This document shows positions 17,608-26,205 of a stretch of DNA of 64,000 bases, in pieces. The stretch covers positions 124,001 through 188,000 of the forward strand of contig NZ_FNYL01000010.1 in NCBI RefSeq assembly GCF_900109045.1, in the 5' to 3' direction. The stretch comes from Dyadobacter sp. SG02. Its GTDB lineage: Bacteria; Bacteroidota; Bacteroidia; Cytophagales; Spirosomataceae. The notes beneath the pieces were generated by a model, which saw nothing but the letters and a program-made list of their open reading frames with translations, had not been told where the DNA came from and ran no database searches. How positions within the stretch are numbered: position 1 is the first letter of the stretch; each line of letters opens with the position of its first letter. Position numbers and translations under genes: made by a program.

Positions 17608-19047
17608 ATGTCTTCCAAAAAAACCAGAATTGTTGCAACCGTAGGCCCTGCCTCGGAATCCAAAGAAACATTATACGCATTGGCCAAAGCAGGAGTGAAC
17701 GTGTTCCGTCTCAACTTCTCCCACGGCACCCACGCCGACCACCTGCAAAGACTCACCAACATCCGCGAGATCAACGAGGAGCACGGCCTTAACCTGGCTA
17801 TCCTTCAAGATTTGCAAGGACCTAAAATCCGTATCGGCCTCGTAGCCGAGAAAGATGGGGTGCTGATCGAATCAGGAAAGAAACTGATCCTTTCAAACAC
17901 CGAAATACTGGGTACTGCCGAGAAAGTGAGCACGCCTTACGACGGAATGTACAATGATGTGAAAATCGGTGACCGCGTGTTGATGGATGATGGTAAACTG
18001 GAAGTACTGGTTACAGGCATCGATGGAACGGATGTGATCACGGAGGTTATTTATGGTGGTTATCTGAAATCTAAAAAAGGCGTTAACCTGCCTAATACGA
18101 AGGTTTCGATGCCTTCGGTAACACAGAAAGACTGGGAAGACCTGGACTTTGGTCTGGAAAACAATGTGGAATGGATTGCATTGTCGTTCGTACGCACGGC
18201 TGAGGAAATCCAGAAAGTGAAAGAATACATCGCCAACAAAGGCAAGCACGCCCGCGTCGTTGCGAAAATCGAGAAGCCAGAGGCTATTCTCAATATCGAC
18301 GAGATCATCGAAGCGACCGACGCGATCATGGTAGCGCGCGGCGACCTCGGGGTTGAGCTCCCTGCGGAAGAAGTTCCGATGATCCAGAAAATGATCGTCG
18401 AGAAATGTAACCGTGCTGGCAAGCCCGTAATCGTGGCTACGCAAATGCTGGAATCGATGATCGAAAGCCCGCGCGCAACCCGCGCCGAGCTGAACGACGT
18501 GGCGAACTCGGTACTCGACGGCGCTGATGCGGTGATGCTTTCAGCTGAAACTGCATCCGGTAAATACCCGATCCTGGCCGTTGAAAGCATGACCAACACC
18601 ATTCTGAAAGTAGAAGCTTCGAGCAAAACCATCTATTTCAGACACCACGCGGCAGTTAACGATACGCCGGGTACGTATAAATTGAACGACAATGTAGTAA
18701 TGAGTGCATGCCGCCTCGCACGTGATACACAAGCGGCAGCGATCATCGGCATTACGCGTTCAGGTTACACATCTTTCCGCCTGTCGCACCACCGCCCGAA
18801 AGCGAACCTGCTGATCTTCACTTCGAACAGAATGCTGATGAACCAGCTCGCATTGTATTGGGGTACCAAAGTATTCTATTACGATCGCGACCAGGGCGTT
18901 TCAACCGACGACCTCATCGAGGATATCAAAACTTTCCTTGTCGAAAAAGGCGAATTGCAGAAAGGCGACGTGTTCATCAACACATTGAGCATGCCGGTTT
19001 CGAGACAGCGCAAGACGAACACAGTGAAATTGAGCGTGGTGGAATAA
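17608..19047 (+). CDS. pyk: Pyruvate kinase
   Basis: 479 residues. Converts phosphoenolpyruvate and ADP to pyruvate and ATP. KTRIVATVGPAS at the N-terminus, NVFRLNFSHGTH, the barrel motif VVAKIEKPEAILNIDEII with the catalytic lysine, and MVARGDLGVELP are all present. The C-terminal allosteric domain ends FINTLSMPVSRQRKTNTVKL. ATG 17608 is selected because MSSKKTRIVATVGPAS is the normal start. It lies 29 bp after priA and the unit ends in a strong terminator, so pabB-pabC-priA-pyk are probably one transcript. Confidence 0.97.
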   Translation: MSSKKTRIVATVGPASESKETLYALAKAGVNVFRLNFSHGTHADHLQRLTNIREINEEHGLNLAILQDLQGPKIRIGLVAEKDGVLIESGKKLILSNTEILGTAEKVSTPYDGMYNDVKIGDRVLMDDGKLEVLVTGIDGTDVITEVIYGGYLKSKKGVNLPNTKVSMPSVTQKDWEDLDFGLENNVEWIALSFVRTAEEIQKVKEYIANKGKHARVVAKIEKPEAILNIDEIIEATDAIMVARGDLGVELPAEEVPMIQKMIVEKCNRAGKPVIVATQMLESMIESPRATRAELNDVANSVLDGADAVMLSAETASGKYPILAVESMTNTILKVEASSKTIYFRHHAAVNDTPGTYKLNDNVVMSACRLARDTQAAAIIGITRSGYTSFRLSHHRPKANLLIFTSNRMLMNQLALYWGTKVFYYDRDQGVSTDDLIEDIKTFLVEKGELQKGDVFINTLSMPVSRQRKTNTVKLSVVE

Positions 19048-19072
19048 GCGACGCATGCATTCATATTGCAAG

Positions 19073-19107
19073 GGCGACGGGATCTGATTCCGTCGCCTTT
19101 TTATTTT
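19073..19107 (+). terminator. Rho-independent terminator after pyk
   Basis: Stem of 10 bp (arms 19073-19082 and 19088-19097, GGCGACGG against CCGTCGCC with one G-T pair), 5-nt loop, then TTTTTATTTT. Confidence 0.85.
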
Positions 19108-19201
19108 ACCGAAGGCTCATCGAGCCTGTTACCTTGTACATTTGGTTGAATATCAGGAGATAATTTTTGTATATTACACTATGAGCTAAACGATTCAACC
19201 T

Positions 19202-19825
19202 ATGATAGCCTCACCAAGACCCGGCTTCGACATTCCGGAAACTACATTGGAAGAAAGCATTCCCACATCACTGATCCGAGATATCATCGATGGGAAACCT
19301 TATTACTACAAAGGTTACCGCGAAGTGCTTGCGGGTAATATCAATGAAGAAGGCATTATGGGTTGCAGTGGTCTACAAACGTATATTCTTAGTTACATTC
19401 TTGGTGTCCTGTATGACCAGATCAACCGAGGAAAGTACATAATTGCTACGAATGAGCCGGGTTTGCATATCAACAAGCGAAATAACCTAGCTTCCGATAT
19501 TATGATCCTTGATAAAGACGTGCTCACAATCGATCAAATCAATCTAAACTATATACAAGTTCCACCCACAATCTCAATCGAAGTAGATACGCGCGTGGAG
19601 TTGGAAGACGTTAGGGAAAGCGAGTATGTAACAGTTAAAACTTTAAAACTCCTCGAATTTGGAGCGGAGAAGGTGATCTGGTTCTTTACCGAAACGAGAC
19701 AAGTGATGATCGCTACACCTGGAAACTGGACCACCTTTGACTGGGATCACGAGGTGATGATAATGCCTGGCGCTCAATGCAATGTCGGTCAATATCTTCA
19801 AGGTAAAGGGTCAAAATATGCGTAG
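19202..19825 (+). CDS. Uma2 family (DUF820) putative endonuclease
   Basis: 207 residues. Uma2 proteins have a PD-(D/E)XK nuclease fold and are spread as many copies in some bacteria; their role is unknown. Here the catalytic strand reads LASDIMILD (S replaces the usual P), then PPTISIEVDTR and a lysine in VKTLKLLEFGAEKVIWFF, consistent with an intact but divergent site. Monocistronic: a terminator precedes it and another follows it. A second, more canonical copy is at 26206-26829. Confidence 0.75.
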   Translation: MIASPRPGFDIPETTLEESIPTSLIRDIIDGKPYYYKGYREVLAGNINEEGIMGCSGLQTYILSYILGVLYDQINRGKYIIATNEPGLHINKRNNLASDIMILDKDVLTIDQINLNYIQVPPTISIEVDTRVELEDVRESEYVTVKTLKLLEFGAEKVIWFFTETRQVMIATPGNWTTFDWDHEVMIMPGAQCNVGQYLQGKGSKYA

Positions 19826-19847
19826 CATAAAACACTAAGAATCTTCG

Positions 19848-19885
19848 AAAACCGTCGAAATCAATCTCGACGGTTTTTATTTTTT
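19848..19885 (+). terminator. Rho-independent terminator after the Uma2 gene
   Basis: Perfect 11-bp stem: AAAACCGTCGA at 19848-19858 and TCGACGGTTTT at 19867-19877, 8-nt loop, followed by an A and seven T. Confidence 0.85.
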
Positions 19886-19892
19886 TATAATA

Positions 19893-19936
19893 ACTAATAA
19901 AATAGTTTTGAAACTAATAGAATAGTCATATATTTG
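19893..19936 (+). promoter_or_regulatory. Promoter with two tandem BlaI-type operator dyads
   Basis: Exact Bacteroidota promoter: TTTG at 19907-19910, 18-bp spacer, TATATTTG at 19929-19936. Two 14-bp dyads of form ACTAATnnAATAGT lie at 19893-19906 and 19913-19926, centres exactly 20 bp apart, one just upstream of the -33 element and one filling the spacer. BlaI/MecI regulators bind ACTA/TAGT-type half-sites in divergent and self promoters, and the next gene encodes such a repressor, so autoregulation is the likely reading. Confidence 0.65.
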
Positions 19937-19978
19937 AATTACCCATTACTTATAACCCATTTTAAAGAAAGAAACATT

Positions 19979-20353
19979 ATGGAAATCCGTAACCTGACCC
20001 GGGCAGAGGAGGAGGTCATGAGAATTCTCTGGCAACTGAAAAAGGCATTTGTGAAAGACATTCTGGCTGAAATGCCGGAGCCTAAACCGGCCTATAACAC
20101 AGTATCGACCATCATCCGGATCCTCGAAAAGAAAGAGGTGGTAGGCTACAATGCCTACGGAAAAACGCACGAATACTATCCACTGATCTCGGAAGAGGAA
20201 TATAAACGCCACGAAATGAAGCAGTTGATGAGCAACTACTTCGATAATTCGCTGCCCAACCTGGTTTCCTTTTTTGTAAAGGATAATGATCTGAATACCA
20301 AAGACCTGGACGAGATCATGAAGCTGATCAACCAACATAAAAACGAACAGTAA
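19979..20353 (+). CDS. BlaI/MecI/CopY family transcriptional repressor
   Basis: 124 residues. Winged-helix DNA-binding domain: MEIRNLTRAEEEVMRILWQ, then the recognition part KPAYNTVSTIIRILEKKEVV, and a C-terminal dimerisation helix region. ATG 19979 is the family start; the frame is open further upstream through the promoter. In the classical system the membrane M56 protease BlaR1 senses a signal and causes cleavage of BlaI. Two M56 proteins are encoded directly downstream (14-bp gap), giving a regulator-sensor operon. In Bacteroidota the signal is usually unknown, and no beta-lactamase gene is nearby. Confidence 0.9.
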   Translation: MEIRNLTRAEEEVMRILWQLKKAFVKDILAEMPEPKPAYNTVSTIIRILEKKEVVGYNAYGKTHEYYPLISEEEYKRHEMKQLMSNYFDNSLPNLVSFFVKDNDLNTKDLDEIMKLINQHKNEQ

Positions 20354-20367
20354 ACCGTCTGTTAGCC

Positions 20368-21972
20368 ATGGAAATTTTCATATACATCGGCAAGGTGAGC
20401 CTTTACTGGGTATTGTTGTACGCCTGTTACTGGTTGATGCTTCGGAAGCATACGTTCTTCCTCTGGAACCGCTGGTACCTGCTAGGTTCCCTGCTTGTTG
20501 CTTTCGCACTACCCGAGATCATTTATCCTGCTTCCGCACCCGAACTGCCCGTGATATACGAGGTGAATGCCTCGGCATTCTCGGTGATAAGCAAAGCGCC
20601 GGAAAAGCCGGAAGCCTGGACATGGATGGAAATCCTGACATTGATCTACACTGCGGGACTTTTCGTGGCAGCCACCGTGCTAGCCCGGAACATTGCACAA
20701 CTGGTGAAATACCTCCGCTCGGGCGAGGTCATCGAACTGGAAGACTGCTCCGTGATCCTGATTGACTCCAACCAGGTGGGCTCCTTTTCATTCCTGAAAT
20801 GGATCGTCATCAACCGCAACGATTATGAATACCACTTCGACGCCATCTTGCGGCACGAAATGGTGCATACCCAGCAGCGGCATAGTGTGGACATTCTTTT
20901 GATTGAAATTATACGGACCATTTTCTGGTTCAACCCGGTGCTGCTGTTGTACAAGCGGTCGCTGCAAGAAATTCACGAGTACCTGGCCGATGCGCAAGCC
21001 CCGAATCGTGAATATTATGCTCAATTCCTCGTCGCATATGCGCTCAATGCGCCTGTTGCGTCGCTGACCAACCACTTTTTTAAACCATCTCAGTTAAAAA
21101 ACCGTATTCAGATGATCTATAAAAACCGGACGTCCAAATGGATGCTAGGTACCTACGTGGTTGCCGCAACACTGATCGGAACCAGCGCATTGTTCGTCGC
21201 CGGCTGCGAAAATCAGGTTTCAAAGGAAAATAATGCGGTGCAAACCGATCCACAGACCGCCGATAATGCACGCATTTTCTCCGAAGTAGAAGTACAGCCC
21301 GAGTTCCCTGGCGGAAACGCGGAAATGTTCAAGTTTCTGGGCCGAAACATCAAATATCCCAGAAAAGCTTCCGACGCCAATACGCAAGGAAAGGTTTTCG
21401 TAAGCTTCGTGGTAACTTCTTCTGGTGAAATTGAAGATGTGGAGGTACCGAAAGGCATCGGCAATGGTTGTGACGAAGAAGCATCCCGTGTAGTTTCCAA
21501 ATTCCCCAAATGGACGCCTGGTAAGCAGAACGGCAAAGCTGTCAGTGTGAAATATACCGTTCCGATCAATTTCATGATTGCGGAAGTGGGTGAAAACACA
21601 GCTGTCGACCCCAAGAAGGCGAAAGAGACCACGGTTGTCAATTTCAAACCTGTATCAAAACCAATTTCACAAAAAAGCATTGAAGCAGCTCCGCTGGTCG
21701 GGGAAACTTTCGAAGCCAAAGCCATAAGCAATGTCGAGCAACCGACTCCATCTGACACCAAAGTTACGATAAGAGGCACAGCAGGGCCATTCACAGTCGG
21801 TACCGAGCCGCTTTATATCCTCGACGGCGAAGAGTTGGAACCTACGATATTTAAAACAATCGATCCCAACACGATTTCAAGCATTAATGTCCTGAAAGGC
21901 GAAACCGCGACCAAAATTTATGGTTCAAAAGGCGTGAATGGTGTTGTCGTGATCAACTCGAAAAGCAAATAG
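20368..21972 (+). CDS. BlaR1-like M56 metallopeptidase fused to TonB C-terminal and plug-like domains
   Basis: 534 residues. N-terminal membrane helices (YWVLLYACYWLMLRKHTFF and a third near residue 90), zinc protease motif HEMVH at residues 163-167, and a fourth helix near residues 252-274. A TonB_C domain follows (QPEFPGGNAEMFKFL, NIKYPRKA, PKWTPGKQNGK). The last 60 residues (PLYILDGEEL, SINVLKG, IYGSKGVNGVVVI) resemble the end of a TonB receptor plug domain. So it joins a BlaR1-type sensor protease with envelope energy-transducer parts. It is the middle gene of the BlaI operon and a paralogue of the next gene. Substrate and signal are unknown. Confidence 0.85.
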   Translation: MEIFIYIGKVSLYWVLLYACYWLMLRKHTFFLWNRWYLLGSLLVAFALPEIIYPASAPELPVIYEVNASAFSVISKAPEKPEAWTWMEILTLIYTAGLFVAATVLARNIAQLVKYLRSGEVIELEDCSVILIDSNQVGSFSFLKWIVINRNDYEYHFDAILRHEMVHTQQRHSVDILLIEIIRTIFWFNPVLLLYKRSLQEIHEYLADAQAPNREYYAQFLVAYALNAPVASLTNHFFKPSQLKNRIQMIYKNRTSKWMLGTYVVAATLIGTSALFVAGCENQVSKENNAVQTDPQTADNARIFSEVEVQPEFPGGNAEMFKFLGRNIKYPRKASDANTQGKVFVSFVVTSSGEIEDVEVPKGIGNGCDEEASRVVSKFPKWTPGKQNGKAVSVKYTVPINFMIAEVGENTAVDPKKAKETTVVNFKPVSKPISQKSIEAAPLVGETFEAKAISNVEQPTPSDTKVTIRGTAGPFTVGTEPLYILDGEELEPTIFKTIDPNTISSINVLKGETATKIYGSKGVNGVVVINSKSK

Positions 21973-21985
21973 AACGCTGCCTAGC

Positions 21986-23809
21986 ATGGAAACGCTCCTC
22001 TATCTCGCAAAAGTCAATGCATACTGGCTGCTGTTTTATGCTTGCTATTGGCTTTTGCTTCGAAAGCATACTTTCTTTCACTGGAACCGCTTTTACCTGC
22101 TGGGCACGTTGCTGATCGCATTTGCATTGCCGGCGGTCCATTTCGCAGAGCCGGTCACGACCATTTACGTGCCGGAAACCGTCTACGAGAAAGCCTCCAT
22201 TTCCGTGGAAGTGATCGCGGACCAAACACCGGAAACAGGCATTAGTATCTGGCTCGTCGCTACGGCGTTGTATGCAGCCATTTCGTTGGTTCTAACCTGG
22301 AAATTTGTTTCGGGTGTTTTCAGGCTCTGCATACTGGCCCGCCGGAGTGAAAAGATCGATATGGGGGATTACTCACTACTGATGCTGCCTGAAAACATCG
22401 TTAGCCGGGCAGGAAGCTCATTTTCATTCTTCCGCTGGTTGTTTTTAAGCCCTCATGACTATCACCACAATCCCGACGCGGTTATCCGGCATGAGTACGA
22501 GCATATCAGACAACGGCACACAGTCGATGTCCTATTGATTGAACTCCTGAAAATATGTTTCTGGATTAACCCTGCCGTATGGTTGTACAAGCGTTCCATT
22601 GAAACCGTCCATGAATACCTGGCCGATCAGCCCGCGCCGAATCGGAACGAATATGCTTCATTCCTCGTCGCATACGCCATGCGCAGCCCGGACATTACCA
22701 TCGCGAATCACTTTTTCAATTCATCATTGCTAAAAAGCCGGATCAAAATGATTTACAAGAAACGTAGTTCACAGTGGTTGCTGACTAAATATCTGATGAT
22801 CCTACCGGTTGTCGCGTGCTCGGTTGCCATCTCAGCTTCCCGGTCGCCGTTGCAGGCGATAGATCAACTCAAAGGGGAGGTCGAAAAGGCCATACGTGTA
22901 AGAGGTCTCATTATCGACGAGATCGATGGACCTGTCGAGGATGCAACCATTATCGTAGCGGGAACGACCCGTGGCACAACCACTGATCGCAATGGCCGGT
23001 TTGAACTACATGATGTACCAGCCAATTCCAGGCTCGTGATCACGCACGTTGCGTACGACACACAGGAATTTGAGCTGACAAACAACAATCAGGAGCTTGG
23101 ACTGATCATTAAAAAAGCGGAGAACAAAATTACAGGACCGGTAATCGTGGGTCGGCCCATAGCCGATGACAATGCTGTTGCTCCCGTTTCAATTCCTTCC
23201 CCTACCAATGAAGATTTGAAAATAGCAGAGCAACGGCCCTCATTTCCAGGTGGTAACGAGGCTCTGATGCAATACCTGCTCCAAAACCTGCAATACCCGG
23301 AAACGGCGCGCAAAATAAATCTGGAAGCGATCGCACTGGTGTCTTTTACAGTGGATAAAAACGGCGATATCCGGGATGCCAGAAGTCTGAAAAACATTGG
23401 TTATGGTATAGATAAGGAAGCGCTGCGGGTGGTGAACGAAATGCCGAAGTGGAATCCCGCGGTGCAGAACGGGAAGCCGGTGGAAATGACGTATACTCTG
23501 GAAGTCAATTTTAAACTGGACAAGGATAATCAGGAGAAACGGCAGGGGTTTCTGAATTTCAATTCCAGTGGATTCTCGACTGTTCCGACGATGGATGAAA
23601 TTGGCTCGTTTCTGAATGGGACGCTGGACCTGTCGGCTTCCGGAAAAGCACCTGATATCGCGTATGGAGGTTCATGGAATTTGCTCAAGAGAAGAAAATC
23701 CGAAGGCAATACAGAGGAACAAAACGGCAACCACCGTTATATTATGAATTATGGTCTCACTTCCCGCGTGTATGCGACGCCGTCCTGGAAGTATCTCAAA
23801 GAAAAATAA
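21986..23809 (+). CDS. BlaR1-like M56 metallopeptidase fused to CarboxypepD-reg-like and TonB C-terminal domains
   Basis: 607 residues. The first 280 residues parallel the preceding protein (YWLLFYACYWLLLRKHTFF, zinc motif HEYEH at residues 169-173, HEYLADQPAPNRNEY). After the last helix it has a carboxypeptidase-regulatory-like beta domain (GLIIDEIDGPVEDATI, TTTDRNGRFEL) not found in the first copy. A TonB_C domain follows (RPSFPGGNEALMQYL, LQYPETARK, PKWNPAVQNGKPV). The C-terminal 90 residues are unlike known domains, with no plug segment. Tandem duplication followed by domain divergence is the simplest history. 13 bp separate the two genes. Confidence 0.85.
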   Translation: METLLYLAKVNAYWLLFYACYWLLLRKHTFFHWNRFYLLGTLLIAFALPAVHFAEPVTTIYVPETVYEKASISVEVIADQTPETGISIWLVATALYAAISLVLTWKFVSGVFRLCILARRSEKIDMGDYSLLMLPENIVSRAGSSFSFFRWLFLSPHDYHHNPDAVIRHEYEHIRQRHTVDVLLIELLKICFWINPAVWLYKRSIETVHEYLADQPAPNRNEYASFLVAYAMRSPDITIANHFFNSSLLKSRIKMIYKKRSSQWLLTKYLMILPVVACSVAISASRSPLQAIDQLKGEVEKAIRVRGLIIDEIDGPVEDATIIVAGTTRGTTTDRNGRFELHDVPANSRLVITHVAYDTQEFELTNNNQELGLIIKKAENKITGPVIVGRPIADDNAVAPVSIPSPTNEDLKIAEQRPSFPGGNEALMQYLLQNLQYPETARKINLEAIALVSFTVDKNGDIRDARSLKNIGYGIDKEALRVVNEMPKWNPAVQNGKPVEMTYTLEVNFKLDKDNQEKRQGFLNFNSSGFSTVPTMDEIGSFLNGTLDLSASGKAPDIAYGGSWNLLKRRKSEGNTEEQNGNHRYIMNYGLTSRVYATPSWKYLKEK

Positions 23810-23846
23810 CGGATATTTGAAAGAATAAACACAACCTATTCTTTCC

Positions 23847-24875
23847 ATGTCAGTACTCAAAGCCGCGATCATCGGCGGCGGGCATATTGCCGACCAGAAC
23901 CATCTCCCGGCATTAGCCAAACTTTCCGATCGCGTCAAAGCCATTTCGATATGCAGCCGCGACATTCACAAAGCCCAGGCGCTGGCCGACAAGCACAGTG
24001 TGCCGTTTGCATACGACAGTCCCGACGATATGTACCGAAGCGAAGGCAAGCCGGACATTGTGATCAACTGCACGGCCAACAACCTGCATTACCCGTTCAC
24101 GATGCAGGCGCTGGAACAGGGCTGTCACGTATTTTGCGAAAAACCGCCTGCTATGCATGCACATGAGGCACGCGAAATGGCTGATCTCGCCCAAAAGAAA
24201 GGGTTAACCCTGGCTTACAATTTCCAGCGTCGCCATGCACCGGAATACGCGACGCTGAAAAACTATCATGCGCTCGGCAACCTGGGCGACATTTACCACA
24301 TCAAAGCCAATTACCTGCGCCGCCGTGGTATTCCCGGCTGGGGCAATTTCACCAATAAAAGCATTCAGGGAGGTGGTGCGCTGATCGACCTCGGTGTCCA
24401 TATCCTCGACCTGGCATTAGGATTGACGGGCTATCAGCAGCCGACACGCATTGTGGCCAATACGTATGATTTTATCGGTAAAACAGGTGGAAAAGGCTTG
24501 AAGGGAGCCTGGAATCCCGCCACTTTCGAAGTCGAAGATGCCTGTTTCGCACATTTGTCGTTTCCGGGTAATGTGAGCATCGCATTATCCACGTCATTTG
24601 CATTGAATATGGATCAGGAGGAAACGATCAATCTGGAAGTATTTGGCACAAAAGGCGGGGCCAAATTATTCCCGTTGTCGGTACACACGGAAATCGCGGG
24701 CGAGCTGGCCGATATCCATTTCCCGCATTTGGGCGATGTCGACTTTCAATTAAAAAACACAACCGCATTCCTGGACCTCTGCGAAGGTAAGTCAGCCAAT
24801 ATCTGTGATGGCGAGCAAGGCGCGGTCCTGCAATCCATCGTAGAGCAGATCTACCAAAGCGCAGCCAACCATTAG
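23847..24875 (+). CDS. Gfo/Idh/MocA family oxidoreductase
   Basis: 342 residues. N-terminal Rossmann fold (VLKAAIIGGGHIADQNHLPAL), the conserved dinucleotide-domain motif CEKPPAMHAHEA containing the E-K-P triad, and a C-terminal alpha/beta domain with GGALIDLGVHILDLAL. Members oxidise or epimerise sugars and inositols using NAD(P). Substrate cannot be predicted. Stands 37 bp after the M56 operon and may be read through from it. A strong hairpin follows, shared with the convergent exbD. Confidence 0.85.
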   Translation: MSVLKAAIIGGGHIADQNHLPALAKLSDRVKAISICSRDIHKAQALADKHSVPFAYDSPDDMYRSEGKPDIVINCTANNLHYPFTMQALEQGCHVFCEKPPAMHAHEAREMADLAQKKGLTLAYNFQRRHAPEYATLKNYHALGNLGDIYHIKANYLRRRGIPGWGNFTNKSIQGGGALIDLGVHILDLALGLTGYQQPTRIVANTYDFIGKTGGKGLKGAWNPATFEVEDACFAHLSFPGNVSIALSTSFALNMDQEETINLEVFGTKGGAKLFPLSVHTEIAGELADIHFPHLGDVDFQLKNTTAFLDLCEGKSANICDGEQGAVLQSIVEQIYQSAANH

Positions 24876-24884
24876 AAACAGAAA

Positions 24885-24922
24885 AAGGGTTTGAAGATCA
24901 AAAACCTTCAAACCCTTCCCTT
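24885..24922. terminator. Terminator between oxidoreductase and exbD (convergent)
   Basis: Perfect 12-bp stem AAGGGTTTGAAG (24885-24896) and CTTCAAACCCTT (24906-24917), 9-nt loop. On the minus strand it is followed by a T run, so it most clearly ends exbD; on the plus strand the tail is pyrimidine-rich (CCCTTTCTTCTT). Confidence 0.75.
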
Positions 24923-24954
24923 TCTTCTTACTCCCTCCTCCTTTCTCCATAATT

Positions 24955-25347
24955 TTATTTAGCCGTAGCCATCACCATTTTAATATCATTCTTGGCCCCG
25001 ATTTCAAGTACATCCACGAGGTCCTGAACGGCAAGATTCTTATCTACGCGTAAAACGACGGTACGCTCTTCCACACCGGCGAAAATACTTTGCAATTGCG
25101 TTTCCAGATTATCGAATGGAACAGGCTCTTTATCAATAAAATAAGCCTTCTTATCATCAACCGACAGGGTAATCTGTTTTTTGTACATCTGCTGCGTAGC
25201 CGACGCCTTGGGCAGCATCAGTTTGATCACGTTCGGATTGGACATCGTGGAGATGATCAAAAAGAACAGCAGCAGGAAGAACATGATATCGTTGAGCGAG
25301 TGCGTGAACACCTCCGGCGCAAACCGGCTCTTCCGACGTATTTTCAT
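24955..25347 (-). CDS. exbD: ExbD/TolR family biopolymer transport protein
   Basis: 130 residues. One N-terminal transmembrane helix with the proton-conducting aspartate (HSLNDIMFFLLLFFLIIST) and a periplasmic domain. With ExbB it forms the proton-driven motor that energises TonB or TolA across the inner membrane. Second gene of an exbB-exbD pair on the minus strand (57 bp gap). No separate tonB adjoins, but two proteins with TonB_C domains are encoded 1-4 kb away. Confidence 0.9.
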   Translation of the reverse strand: MKIRRKSRFAPEVFTHSLNDIMFFLLLFFLIISTMSNPNVIKLMLPKASATQQMYKKQITLSVDDKKAYFIDKEPVPFDNLETQLQSIFAGVEERTVVLRVDKNLAVQDLVDVLEIGAKNDIKMVMATAK

Positions 25348-25404
25348 ATATTTTATGAGGTTTTAAATCGCCCAGCTTTCAAAAAACGGCGCGATCATAA
25401 ATAG

Positions 25405-26085
25405 CTATTTTGCGGCAACAGGCTTTGACAGCACATCCAGAAAATCGGACGCGGCCATTTGCAGGCGCAATGCGAAACGGTCGATTTTCATGTTCAGCAA
25501 GTGGTAACCCGCGTAGGCGATCAGACCGATGATCAGACCGGAACCGGACGTGATCATTTTTTCATACATACCACCGGCGATGGTACTGATGTTGAAGTCG
25601 TTGGAGATCGAAATGTCGTAGAAAATACGGATAATACCGGAAATCGTACCCACGAACCCGAGCATGGGCGCGATACCTGCGATCACCCCGAGGTATGGCA
25701 GGTTACCTTCCATACGCTGGATCTCGATCTGGCTGGCGTTTTCGATCGTCGTTTCAATGTCTTTGATCGGGTAACCAATGCGACCGATCGCTCTTTCCAG
25801 AATGCGGCCTGCGGCATTACGCTGGTTTCTGCAAAGTGACTCTGCCGATTTCAGGTTTCCTTGCTGAATAAAATCCTTCACGTTATCTACAAATTGCGGT
25901 TCGATCTTGCCATTGGCGCCGATACCGAGGAAACGTTCGATAATGAGGAACAATGTGGCCAGGAACAACAACCCGAGCGGCAACATTACCCACCCCCCTT
26001 TGGCGAGCAAATCGATTACAGAAAGGCCCTGCTCAGCGACGGGTGCAGCCGCAGTAGAGTCAGTAAGTGCTTGCAGAAGCATCAT
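25405..26085 (-). CDS. exbB: MotA/TolQ/ExbB proton channel family protein
   Basis: 226 residues. Hydrophobic segment near residues 30-50 (GGWVMLPLGLLFLATLFLIIERFL), then the cytoplasmic helical part and two late transmembrane helices with LPYLGVIAGIAPMLGFVGTISGII and GLIIGLIAYAGYHLL, the TolQ/ExbB signature. First gene of the pair with exbD. About 120 bp lie between its start and the Uma2 gene upstream on the same strand; the stretch 26168-26190 has a GC-rich imperfect hairpin that may terminate the Uma2 gene. Confidence 0.9.
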   Translation of the reverse strand: MMLLQALTDSTAAAPVAEQGLSVIDLLAKGGWVMLPLGLLFLATLFLIIERFLGIGANGKIEPQFVDNVKDFIQQGNLKSAESLCRNQRNAAGRILERAIGRIGYPIKDIETTIENASQIEIQRMEGNLPYLGVIAGIAPMLGFVGTISGIIRIFYDISISNDFNISTIAGGMYEKMITSGSGLIIGLIAYAGYHLLNMKIDRFALRLQMAASDFLDVLSKPVAAK

Positions 26086-26205
26086 ATCAGAAATAAAAAG
26101 TGAATGGTTAAGCGAATGAAACAGAGGTCGATTCTATTCAAAAACAATTTTGATCTTAAACGGAGCAAAATGCCCCTTATTGTTTAAAGGGCAAATATAG
26201 GAAAA

